A program made the position numbers and the translations under genes. Of a stretch of 64,000 nt of DNA, positions 53,468-61,760 are shown one piece after another. A model generated the notes under the pieces. That model saw nothing but the letters and a program-made list of their open reading frames with translations, made no database searches and was not told the DNA's origin. Source of the DNA: JANNXQ01 sp031425095 (GTDB lineage Bacteria > Verrucomicrobiota > Verrucomicrobiia > Chthoniobacterales > Chthoniobacteraceae). Positions within the stretch are counted from its first letter, which is position 1. Every line of letters begins with the position of its first letter. The stretch is taken from the NCBI GenBank assembly GCA_031425095.1, contig JANPIS010000413.1, positions 1-64,000 on the forward strand, written 5' to 3'.

Positions 53468-54426
53468 ATGAAACCCCGGAAACTTCGTTTGATCCTCAAT
53501 GGCAAGTCTGCGGACGCGCCCGAGCTGCGCGAAGCGGTGGACGCCTTGCGCGCTGCGGGTCAACCCATCGACGTGCGGGTCACCTGGGAAAAGGACGACG
53601 CTCGGCGTTGGGCCGCGGAAACGGAAGAAGGTGAGACGATCGTCGCCGCCGGGGCGACGGCACACTGCACGACGTCGTGCAGGGCATCATGAGCCGACCC
53701 GCCGCGGCACGTCCTCTCCTGGGAGTCGTCCCGCTCGGAACGGCCAATGATTTCGCCGTCGGCTGTGGCATCCCGGTCGGGCCACGAGAGGCGCTGGATC
53801 TTTGTGCCCACGGCGCTCCGGCCCCTATCGATGTCGGTCGTGCAAACGATCACTGGTTCATCAATGCCGCAAGCTGCGGCTTCGGCGCCGACGTGACCGC
53901 CAACACGCCACCGGAACTCAAACGCCTTCTCGGCGGCGCCGCCTACACGCTCATGGGTGCCATCCTCGCCATCACTTTCGAGCCCGCGCAGGGCCGACTC
54001 GTCCTGCCGGATGGAGAAGCGCACGAGGATGCCGTCGTTGCCATCATCGGCAATGGCCGACAGACCGGCGGGGGCAAACAGTTCGCGCCCCGCGCGCTGC
54101 TCGATGACGGCCTGCTCGACATTCTCGTCATCCGAAAAGTGCCGGCGACCGCGCTCCTCCAGGCCGCTCGCGAACTCCAGGAACTCCGCTCCGACGGCGA
54201 ATACATTTCCTACCGACAGGCCCCTTGGGCGGAGTTCAGTTGCGAACATCTCATTTCGATCAATCTCGACGGCGAGCCCGTTTCTTTCGATCGCGTGCGC
54301 TACGAAGTGGAGCCGGCAGCTCTGCGCCTCATCGTCCCCGCCGACTGCCCTGAGATTCGTCCCGCATCAGCTCCCAAGCAGTGCCAAGAGGCACGGAGCG
54401 GGTCTGTTGCAGCCGCCAGAGGTTAG
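53468..54426 (+). pseudogene. YegS/diacylglycerol-kinase-type lipid kinase, frameshifted
   Basis: The N-terminal part (LRLILNGKSADAPELREAVD) runs to TGA near 53692 with the wrong reading EGETIVAAG-ATAHC. One G added to the GGGG at 53651-53654 gives the family motif GGDGTLHDVVQGIM and continues into the second ORF (53677-54426): GVVPLGTANDFAVG, NAASCGFGADVT, GNGRQTGGGKQFAP, DDGLLDILVIR. The result is a normal YegS-like enzyme of about 319 residues. Such kinases phosphorylate diacylglycerol, sphingosine or phosphatidylglycerol. Dead gene or indel error is undecided. Confidence 0.85.
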
Positions 54427-54980
54427 GCGCGTTTCGGTAAAGTTCCCATGCTGCTCGGGAAATGAGAAATTCCAGCGATCAGACCAGAAAAATCGTCCCG
54501 AAGCGTTAAGGCAGCCTCACAGGACGCCGCTCGGCAGCCATCCACCCCCCCGACCATCGCGAGTAGTGCCGAGAGCGCGAGGAAGAGCCAATCCGCCAGC
54601 GCTTCATGCGGGCTGCCGGCCATGACGTGGTGAATGCGCAGCAGGTGGTGGTCGATGATCCCCTCGACGAGGTTGAATACGCCCCAACCCATGAGCATCG
54701 CGCCGGCCAGGACGCGCCCCTTCCACTGCCGCTGCGGATGGCGTGCGGCATGGAAGAGCAAAACGACTCCGGCGAGGGTCACCACCCAGACTGCGAGGTG
54801 GAAAAATCCGTCCTGCGCCGTCTGCGCTTTAGCCTCCGCCAGCGAGCGCGGCTCGCACGTCGCGGAGACGCAGACGAGGTGATCCCATTGGAGGATCTGG
54901 TGGAGCACGATGCCATTGAGAAACCCGTCGAGCCCGATGCCCGTCACAAAACCTGCCACTGGAAGCGTCACCGGTTTCAT
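54423..54980 (-). CDS. DUF2243 membrane protein (second copy)
   Basis: A 185-residue DUF2243 protein with VAGFVTGIGLDGFLNGIVLH, HQILQWDHLVC, then a helix TLAGVVLLFHAARH, the signature WGVFNLVEGIIDHHLLRIHHV and a last helix. It carries a 25-residue longer C-terminus than the sulfur-island copy and an internal SVSATCEPRSL-like insert with two Cys. Its ATG overlaps the treZ stop by four bases (ATGA), so it is co-translated with treZ, an unusual partner. Confidence 0.88.
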   Translation of the reverse strand: MKPVTLPVAGFVTGIGLDGFLNGIVLHQILQWDHLVCVSATCEPRSLAEAKAQTAQDGFFHLAVWVVTLAGVVLLFHAARHPQRQWKGRVLAGAMLMGWGVFNLVEGIIDHHLLRIHHVMAGSPHEALADWLFLALSALLAMVGGVDGCRAASCEAALTLRDDFSGLIAGISHFPSSMGTLPKRA

Positions 54981-56866
54981 CGGCTGCGTAAGACGACCAG
55001 TTCCGGCCGGTCGAAGGCTGCTTCGCCAAGCTCGTCGTTCCAGCCGCTCGCACCGTCACCGCCGAAACGGGTCTCTCGCGTCGAAAGCACGCACCGCCAC
55101 TGGCCACCACGCGCAGGCTCGGGGGCTTCGGTGAGCGGGCCGTGCGGTTCCCCGCTGAGATTCATGAGTAGCAGATACTCGGAGTCGGCCGAGGAAAGGA
55201 AAAGAGCACACAGGCCGATGGACAATTCGCGGGCGGTCCAGCCGGCCCTCCCCGCGGGGCGGAACGCTGCATCGCTGTGGCGCAAGGCGAGACACGCCCG
55301 GTAGAGCGCGAGCACCCCGGCCTGATCCGGGAGGCTCGTCTCCTCCCAGAGCAGACGCGATTGCGTGAAGGTCTCCGCCGCTTGCGGATCGGGGATGCGC
55401 TCGACCGCGCCGGGCGCCTGGAAGGCGGCAAAGTCGCGAAATTCCTCACGCCGGCCCTCGGTGATTCGCCGCCCGAGTTCCTCATCATGATCCGTGAAGA
55501 AGAGAAAGGGCGACGATGCGGCCCACTCCTGGCCCATGAAAAGCATCGGCGTGTAAGGAGTAAGGCAAAGCAAAGCAGAGGCCGCTCGGTAGGCGTCGGG
55601 CGAGATTCCTTCGGTCAGGCGTTCCCCAAAGGCACGGTTGCCGATCTGATCGTGATTGGTGATGCAGTGAACGAAGTGCGCGGGTGGCAGCTCCGCGCAG
55701 GGAGTGCCGCGCGGAAGCTGCCGCGAGCGCAAAGGCTGGCCCTGGTAAAACCAGCCGTCTCGCAATGTGGCCGCGAGTTCCTGGACGGTGCCGAGATAGT
55801 CCGCCAGATACGCTTCGCGCTCGCCCGTGAAGGCGACGCGCACCGAATGGTGGAAATCGTCGGCCCACACGGCATCGAAGCCGAACCCGCCTTGCTCAAA
55901 AGCGCGCATGAGGCGCGCATCGTTGCGATTGTCTTCCGCGATGGCGTAGCCGCCGCGCGCGTGGATGCACTCGGTGATCTCCGCGAGGAGGTGCCGTTCC
56001 GAGGTATCGACGATGGCGTGCGTGGCATCGAGGCGGAATCCGTCGATGCGATACTCCTCCATCCAATAAGCAGCATTCTCCGCCACCATCCGGCGCAGAC
56101 CGTGAAAGGCCGGACTATCGTAGCGGATCGCGCCGCCCCACGGGGTCTTCGCCTTCTCGTCGAGGTAATCGCCGATATAGGCCGACAGGTAATTCCCGTC
56201 CGGTCCGAAATGGTTGTACACCACGTCGAGAATGATCGCCATGCCCTCCCCATGCGCCGCATCGACCAGCGCGCGGAGATCGTGGGGGTGTCCATACGCT
56301 CGAGAGGGCGCGCAAAGGCAGACGCCGTCGTAGCCCCAGTTCCATTCTCCGGCGAAATCCGCGATCGGCATGAGTTCGAGCGCGTTGACGCCGAGCGTGC
56401 GGAGATGGGGGAGCTTACCGATCAACGCGTGGAAGGTGCCTTCCGGGGTGAAGGTGCCAACGTGCAATTCGTAGATCACGAGATCGCGGAACTTCGGGCG
56501 CTGAAAGCGCTGCTCGCGCCACCGGTAGGCATTGGGGTCGATGACCATCGACGGGCCATGCACACCGTCCGGTTGCCAGCGTGACGCCGGGTCGGGATGA
56601 CTCCTCCCGGTGTCGAGCCGGAAGCAGTAGGTATCACCAGGAAGTCCGGAGGGATCGAAGCCGACGAAGTAACCTGCCGCATCTCGCACCATCGGTACCC
56701 GCCGCTGCACCGCCCCTTGGTCCATGATTTCGACATCCACGGCCCGCGAGATGGGAGCCCACACCCGGTAACCGACGCCATCTTCCATTACCGAAGCGCC
56801 GACTTGGGAAATCTCTTCCGCAAGGGTGGTGGGAGACGCATGAGATTTAGTCATGGGATTTAGCAT
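54977..56866 (-). CDS. treZ: malto-oligosyltrehalose trehalohydrolase, second copy
   Basis: A 629-residue GH13 enzyme with the same order as 10320-12206: CBM48-like VGYRVWAPISRAVDVEI, VIYELHVGTFTPEGTFH, nucleophile Asp280 (GFRLDATHAI), acid Glu311 (YAIAEDN) and Asp406 (TNHDQIGNR). Sequence differs throughout, so it is an old paralogue or a separate acquisition. Start at 56866 has GGGAG before the ATG; two other in-frame ATGs exist (56899 and 56854). Again no treY is visible. It precedes a DUF2243 gene. Confidence 0.92.
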   Translation of the reverse strand: MLNPMTKSHASPTTLAEEISQVGASVMEDGVGYRVWAPISRAVDVEIMDQGAVQRRVPMVRDAAGYFVGFDPSGLPGDTYCFRLDTGRSHPDPASRWQPDGVHGPSMVIDPNAYRWREQRFQRPKFRDLVIYELHVGTFTPEGTFHALIGKLPHLRTLGVNALELMPIADFAGEWNWGYDGVCLCAPSRAYGHPHDLRALVDAAHGEGMAIILDVVYNHFGPDGNYLSAYIGDYLDEKAKTPWGGAIRYDSPAFHGLRRMVAENAAYWMEEYRIDGFRLDATHAIVDTSERHLLAEITECIHARGGYAIAEDNRNDARLMRAFEQGGFGFDAVWADDFHHSVRVAFTGEREAYLADYLGTVQELAATLRDGWFYQGQPLRSRQLPRGTPCAELPPAHFVHCITNHDQIGNRAFGERLTEGISPDAYRAASALLCLTPYTPMLFMGQEWAASSPFLFFTDHDEELGRRITEGRREEFRDFAAFQAPGAVERIPDPQAAETFTQSRLLWEETSLPDQAGVLALYRACLALRHSDAAFRPAGRAGWTARELSIGLCALFLSSADSEYLLLMNLSGEPHGPLTEAPEPARGGQWRCVLSTRETRFGGDGASGWNDELGEAAFDRPELVVLRSR

Positions 56867-56974
56867 CGCCGCTCCCGGCTCCCGCCAGCGGTAAGGCACA
56901 CGGCGGAACGACGGGTCAGGGACGCGATGGAATCTTCCCGTTACCGGAAGCGTGGGACGACCAATGAGCCAGTG

Positions 56975-58192
56975 TTACTGCCGCAACGCTCCGGCGGGAC
57001 TCGGTCGCGCAGTCGTCAGGACGGATTCCACAAAGGCCGAAACTGCCTTGGCATATTCTCCGTGATGCTCGATGAGGCCGAGGTGGCGCGCGGGCTTCAG
57101 CGTTACCAGGCGCGCCCCGGGGATGGTGCTGCGCATCTCCTCGCTGGCTTCCTTTTTCGTGGTCGAATCCTTGTCACCCGCGACCACCAGAGTGGGAACC
57201 TGGATCGCCGGCAACACGGCTCGCGCATCGTATTGCATCATGCCAAGCATCCCGCGGGCGAGCACAGCCGGGGAAGCTTTGGGTTGGAATTGCGTGGCAA
57301 ACTCGATCTGCGACCACTTCTCCGTGCCGGCGAAGCTCCCGTGTTTGGTCGAGAGATGGGCCGTGCCGTTGCGGTAGCTCAGCCAGTTTAGCAGCCACAC
57401 GAGCGGCGAGAGCGCTATGGTGAGATACATCAGCGGGACGAGCACCGGTTTCTCGATGGCCGTGTAAAACGCGGTGCCTTTGGTCGTTCGCACGGGGTTG
57501 GTCGGCGTGGTGTGGGTGAGGATGAGTCCGGCCACGCGCGACCGGAGCGCTTCCGGGTAGAGCCGGCAAAAGGTGAGGGTAATCATCCCGCCGATGCTGT
57601 GTCCGGCGAGGAAGGCGGGCTTTTCCCCAGCGAGAGGGAGCACTGCGCTCAGACAGTGCGCGAGATTCTCGACCGTGTAGTCCCGCTGGGGCGGGCGCGT
57701 GGAGCTGCCCAGCCCTGGCTCGTCCCAGACGATCAAGCGGTAACGACTCGCGAGCGCGCGAACCGTCAGATTCCACTCCGCGCTGTGCAGTCCCCAGCCA
57801 TGAGTTAGGATGAGCGGGGTGCCATCCTCGGGACCGTGAAGCGCGACGTAGAGCTGCGAGCCATCGGGCGCTTCCACCGTCTGCGTCTTCACGGGTACTG
57901 GAGCGATGCGCGGATCGTCCGCCGGCTTGTCGTCCTTCCGCTTCAGCAGCCAGAGACCCGCGCGCACCATGCTGCCGCCAAAGAGCGCCACCAGGGCGAG
58001 CAGCACCGCGGCGACAAGGAGTGCAGTCGGCTCATTCCACCCGAGATTCGGGTGGAAGAACGAGCGTTGCAGTCCGTCGTCCCAATGCCATGAGCGCTGC
58101 TGCCACTCATGCGCCAGCCACCCCGCGGCCCCGACGATGCCGAGCGAAAGGAGACCGAGGAGCCAAGTGTGAAGAATGAAAATCGGAATCAT
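56975..58192 (-). CDS. membrane-anchored alpha/beta hydrolase
   Basis: A 405-residue protein. Two N-terminal membrane helices (LHTWLLGLLSLGIVGAAGWL and LLVAAVLLALVALFGG) precede a hydrolase fold of about 270 residues: LILTHGWGLHSAEW (oxyanion loop), nucleophile Ser in LAGHSIGGMITL, VVAGDKDSTTKKEASEEM (acid Asp) and HLGLIEHHGEYAK (His). The substrate is unknown; ester or epoxide hydrolysis is typical. Both the neighbours, treZ and GlsB/YeaQ, are independent. Confidence 0.85.
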   Translation of the reverse strand: MIPIFILHTWLLGLLSLGIVGAAGWLAHEWQQRSWHWDDGLQRSFFHPNLGWNEPTALLVAAVLLALVALFGGSMVRAGLWLLKRKDDKPADDPRIAPVPVKTQTVEAPDGSQLYVALHGPEDGTPLILTHGWGLHSAEWNLTVRALASRYRLIVWDEPGLGSSTRPPQRDYTVENLAHCLSAVLPLAGEKPAFLAGHSIGGMITLTFCRLYPEALRSRVAGLILTHTTPTNPVRTTKGTAFYTAIEKPVLVPLMYLTIALSPLVWLLNWLSYRNGTAHLSTKHGSFAGTEKWSQIEFATQFQPKASPAVLARGMLGMMQYDARAVLPAIQVPTLVVAGDKDSTTKKEASEEMRSTIPGARLVTLKPARHLGLIEHHGEYAKAVSAFVESVLTTARPSPAGALRQ

Positions 58193-58426
58193 AATAGATG
58201 AAGGCGCGGTGAGGGATGGTGGCTGCGCGAGCGGTCACCGCTCATGCGGTGCGCAGACCCGCAGGCATATCGCCGGAGGCCACCGGCGCGGTTGGCCCAA
58301 TCACTCCGATCGCGCGGGAAATTCGTTGAGCCGAAGTTTTTTTTCGTCCGCAAGCGACCAAATGCCTCCACGTCCGCGATAAGCTTGGTCCAACAACTCG
58401 AACCAACCTCAGATCACCTTCACCAA

Positions 58427-58681
58427 ATGAGCATCATCGGAACCATCCTCATCGGCCTTATTGTCGGCGCTCTCGCCAAATTCCTTATGCCGGGTCGCGA
58501 CCCGGGCGGCTGGATTGTCACCATCCTTCTCGGACTTGCGGGGTCATTCCTTGCCCACTTCATCGGTCGCGGAGTTGGCTGGTATGGGGAAGGCGATCCC
58601 GCGGGCTTCATCGCCTCGGTCGTCGGTGCCATCGTGCTCCTCGGACTCTATCGCGTCGCTCTCGGAAAGCGCGGGGCATAA
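58427..58681 (+). CDS. GlsB/YeaQ/YmgE-family stress membrane protein
   Basis: An 84-residue membrane protein of three helices: IGTILIGLIVGALAKFLMPG, GGWIVTILLGLAGSFLAHF, then SVVGAIVLLGLYRVAL. The glycine-rich pattern and the MPGRDPGGWIVTILLG signature are those of the GlsB/YeaQ/YmgE family. Start at 58427. The family is often induced in stationary phase and acid stress. Confidence 0.9.
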   Translation: MSIIGTILIGLIVGALAKFLMPGRDPGGWIVTILLGLAGSFLAHFIGRGVGWYGEGDPAGFIASVVGAIVLLGLYRVALGKRGA

Positions 58682-58796
58682 CCACAGCGGGGCGGCAGAC
58701 TCTCGGCAAAATCTTCCTACAACCAGCTTCCGAATTCAGCGCGATAAACCGCTTGCAGTCCGAAATACAAACCAAAACCAAACTAAACTGATACCA

Positions 58797-59195
58797 ATGA
58801 AAACTCGCAATACCCGCATCCTGTCCCTCGTCTCCGCCGCTGCCCTCTTCGCCGCTGCGGATTTCGCCTCGGCGCAAACCGTCGTCAAGGAAACCACCAC
58901 TACGACCTCTCTTGGCACGATCAGCGAATTCAGCCCCGAGACGATCGTCATCCGCTCGGAGACGGCGCCGGAGCCAATCCGCTACCGTTACACCAAGACC
59001 ACCACCTATGTGGACGAGGCCGGCCAGCCGGTCTCGATCGAGACAGTGAAATCGGGCCTGCCCGTCACCGTTTATTACACGAAGGTGGGTGACCAGATGG
59101 TAGCTTCGAAGGTCATCGTCCGCAAAGTCGCCGCGGCACCAGCCGTGGAAAAGAAGACCACTACGACCACCACGATCAAGAAGGAGAAAGAATAA
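58797..59195 (+). CDS. secreted Thr-rich protein of unknown function
   Basis: A 132-residue exported protein with a signal peptide (RILSLVSAAALFAAADFASA, cut before Q). The mature part: TTTTTSLGTISEFSPETIVI, PIRYRYTKTTTYVDEAGQPV, GLPVTVYYTKVGDQMVASKV and a KKTTTTTTIKKEKE tail. It resembles small periplasmic beta-strand proteins of unknown function. It precedes a tiny Thr-rich lipoprotein by 22 bases, probably in one transcript. Confidence 0.7.
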   Translation: MKTRNTRILSLVSAAALFAAADFASAQTVVKETTTTTSLGTISEFSPETIVIRSETAPEPIRYRYTKTTTYVDEAGQPVSIETVKSGLPVTVYYTKVGDQMVASKVIVRKVAAAPAVEKKTTTTTTIKKEKE

Positions 59196-59217
59196 GCCAG
59201 TCATGGAGAGATCCATT

Positions 59218-59376
59218 ATGAAATTCGGACCCATGACCCTGCTCGCCATCGCCCTGGTAGTGTTGCCGGGTTGCGCTACGGATGAAGCTGTTGTCACTGA
59301 AACGACAGTTACGACTGAGGAGACCGCCGTCCACACGCCAGCAGTCTCGGAGACTCGGACCATCCGCAGTTACTGA
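59218..59376 (+). CDS. tiny Thr-rich lipoprotein
   Basis: A 52-residue protein: signal peptide with VVLPGC (lipidated Cys19), then ATDEAVVTETTVTTEETAVH and a short C-terminus. Shares Thr/Val composition with the gene upstream. An ATG at 59203 would add five residues. Confidence 0.6.
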   Translation: MKFGPMTLLAIALVVLPGCATDEAVVTETTVTTEETAVHTPAVSETRTIRSY

Positions 59377-59480
59377 GCAGCCAGTCGCACTGTGCCCCCC
59401 GTCGCGCATCTTGAGAGCGGAACCCTCGCGCTCTCGCGCGGCGGCGGGCCTCGGCGGCGGATTGCGGCACCCTATTCCCT

Positions 59481-60731
59481 ATGAGAGTTGCTCCTGCTTT
59501 CGTCGGGTGTTTGGGGCTGCTGTCCTTCGCGGGCTGCTCCCGCTCTCCCGAATTCACCCGGCCCCTCCCGTCCGTGGCGAGTGTGCATTCCCCGGCTTTC
59601 CGACAGGGGATGGGTGCGGTCGTCGGCGGGACGTTTGTGACTGGTAATCGCATCACCACCCTCAACAACGGGAACGAAATTTTTCCTGCGATGCTGGCGG
59701 CGATCGAGTCCGCCCGTGCGACGATCAACATGGAGATGTTCGTCTTCGAGAAAGGCGACATTCCGCAACGCTTTGCGGATGCCCTTGCCGCCAGAGCGCG
59801 CGCGGGGGTGGAGGTGCGGGTGTTGCTGGACGCGGTAGGCGCGGGCAAGTCGCGCCAGTATCACGCGGACCTGCGGGCTGCGGGAGTGCTTCTGGAATTG
59901 CATCATCGCGTTTGGTGGCCCGATCTGCGGCGCTACAATCACCGCACCCATCGCAAGCTTCTGATCGTGGATGGGCGGGTGGGCTTCATCGGCGGCGTCG
60001 GAGTCGCGGATCATTGGGACGGCGCGGCCGCTTCGCCCGAGGAATGGCGGGAAATTCATTACCGCGTCGAAGGCCCAGTGGTCACCCAATTGCAGGGCGC
60101 TTTTCAGGACAACTGGGTGCAGGCCCACGACGGCGAGATCCTGCAAGGCCCGGCGCACTTCCCGGCCCCCGCGATGGCGGGCACGGCGGCCGCCGGTGTC
60201 TTTTACAGTTCCCCGCGGCGGCAGCGCTATGGTTCGGAGTTAATGTACCACTTGGCTCTGGCTTCCGCCCAGAAGACGATCCGGATTACCAATCCCTACT
60301 TTCTTCCTGACCGTGAATTGACGGACGCCCTCTGCGCGGCGGTTCAGCGGGGAGTGAAGGTGCAAATCCTCCTGCCGGGAGAACACATGGACCAGAAGGC
60401 GGTGCGCCGCGCTTCGCGCAAACGGTGGCCGGCCCTGCTCGCCGCAGGCGTCGAAATTTATGAGTACGAGCCGACCATGATCCACACCAAGCTATTCATC
60501 GTGGACGACTATTTCGTCTCCCTCGGCTCGACCAATCTCGACCCGCGCTCCTTGCGGATCAACGATGAGGCGAATCTGAACGTGCTCGACCGCACGTTTG
60601 CGCGGGAGCAGGCCACCCTCTTCGCGAAGGATTTACTCCGCGCCAAACGGGTCTCCAGCGAATCGGACGGAAGCCGGATAGTGGACCTGCCCGCGCAAGT
60701 GCTTCAGACCCCCCTCGAGTCGCAACTCTGA
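59481..60731 (+). CDS. phospholipase D-type (cardiolipin synthase-like) lipoprotein
   Basis: A 416-residue enzyme with two HKD motifs: THRKLLIVDG (about 155-164) and IHTKLFIVDD (about 335-344), plus SRQYHADLRAAGV and NPYFLPDRELTDAL between. An N-terminal lipoprotein signal (GCLGLLSFAGC) anchors it. The two motifs make one active site of the ClsB/ClsC-like cardiolipin synthase type, which condenses phosphatidylglycerol. Usual ClsA enzymes have two membrane helices instead, so this is a periplasmic variant. Confidence 0.85.
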   Translation: MRVAPAFVGCLGLLSFAGCSRSPEFTRPLPSVASVHSPAFRQGMGAVVGGTFVTGNRITTLNNGNEIFPAMLAAIESARATINMEMFVFEKGDIPQRFADALAARARAGVEVRVLLDAVGAGKSRQYHADLRAAGVLLELHHRVWWPDLRRYNHRTHRKLLIVDGRVGFIGGVGVADHWDGAAASPEEWREIHYRVEGPVVTQLQGAFQDNWVQAHDGEILQGPAHFPAPAMAGTAAAGVFYSSPRRQRYGSELMYHLALASAQKTIRITNPYFLPDRELTDALCAAVQRGVKVQILLPGEHMDQKAVRRASRKRWPALLAAGVEIYEYEPTMIHTKLFIVDDYFVSLGSTNLDPRSLRINDEANLNVLDRTFAREQATLFAKDLLRAKRVSSESDGSRIVDLPAQVLQTPLESQL

Positions 60732-60912
60732 AAGGTCGCCTCCTAATGCGGCGCCTCGGGAAACGGAAGCGTCTCTTCGCCGTTTGCGGCGTCGTCCTGA
60801 TGAGCTGACTCAACAGGGAAAAGAAGCGAGCGGCCGAATGGGGCCTGCTCGTTTTGCTTGTCGCCCCCACTAGATGTCCGCATCCCGATTCAGCAACCGG
60901 CGGATACGATGT

Positions 60913-61311
60913 TCACGACTTCGTTGTGCGCGCCCTTTTTGATGCCGGCACTTTTCCAGCCTTCCCCGGGGGCTTGCGCGTCGCCACCTTGACGCCGGTG
61001 GATTTCGCTGCGGCTTTGGTCCGCGCACCCACTTTGCGGACGGCCTTCATCGCGCGACCTGCCTTCTTCGCGGCGATCTTTTGGAGTTTGCCGACCGCGG
61101 GAGTTCGCGCCAAGCGCGCGCCCGCAGCTTTGAGGTTCTTGGTATTGCCAGTCATGAGCGTCCCGACTACGCCGCCGACCACCGCACCCACCGGGCCTCC
61201 CATGACGCCGCCGACGACCGCGCCGGCTGCGGCTCCGGCCGCTTTCTTGCGGGGAATGGAAACGGTGATGTCGTCGTCGGCCGCACGTTTGGGGGATTTG
61301 GGTTTCTTCAT
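60913..61311 (-). CDS. Lys/Ala-rich glycine-zipper protein
   Basis: A 132-residue protein: a charged N-terminus (KKPKSPKRAADDDITVS), a glycine zipper with GAAAGAVVGGVMGGPVGAVV, then about 75 residues of Lys, Arg, Ala, Thr and Val repeats (KKAGRAMKAVRKVGARTKAA). The tail is histone-H1-like and may bind nucleic acid or phosphate. Family not named. It stands apart from the PLD gene (convergent, 181 bases). Confidence 0.65.
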   Translation of the reverse strand: MKKPKSPKRAADDDITVSIPRKKAAGAAAGAVVGGVMGGPVGAVVGGVVGTLMTGNTKNLKAAGARLARTPAVGKLQKIAAKKAGRAMKAVRKVGARTKAAAKSTGVKVATRKPPGKAGKVPASKRARTTKS

Positions 61312-61358
61312 ACCGCGAATATCGGACGCCGACTCTTGCGTGGTTGTGTGGGATCAGT

Positions 61359-61475
61359 CTATGTGCAGCCACGCATCAGAAAGAGGATGAGGAGCACGGG
61401 GATCGGGATGCCGATCAGCCAAAGGAGGCCCCAACCGAGGGCGCCCGAGATGGATTGAGTTTTTGAGGTGTTCAT
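61359..61475 (-). CDS. 38-residue membrane peptide
   Basis: MNTSKTQSISGALGWG then a single membrane helix ending LILFLMRGCT. Short enough to escape normal gene finders, but the helix and the Arg-Gly-Cys ending repeat the design of the peptide at 49747-49857. Function unknown. Confidence 0.55.
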   Translation of the reverse strand: MNTSKTQSISGALGWGLLWLIGIPIPVLLILFLMRGCT

Positions 61476-61760
61476 TTGCTCCGGATTCGCCGCTCCGGAG
61501 CGAAGTGCGCGGGTCGATTTGCTGGCCAAGCCGACATGGCGCAGTTACCTGAATTTGGAACCGCTGGATCGGATTCCGATTCGGTATCTGACGCGGCCAA
61601 AAATCTCAAATCGGATTTCCATGTCGCAATCCTGACGGTCGGGGATGCGGCCCCCGCGAAATGGCCGGCATCCAGATCGAGTGCCCGAGCGGAAATGTGG
61701 CGTTGGACGAAACATTCAAGCGGGCGCCGAAAGCCAAAGCCAAAGACGGTGGGGGAGCGG

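Noticed and set aside
55277..56584. A 435-codon plus-strand ORF
   Set aside because: It is antisense to the second treZ; no family match and shadow-like composition.
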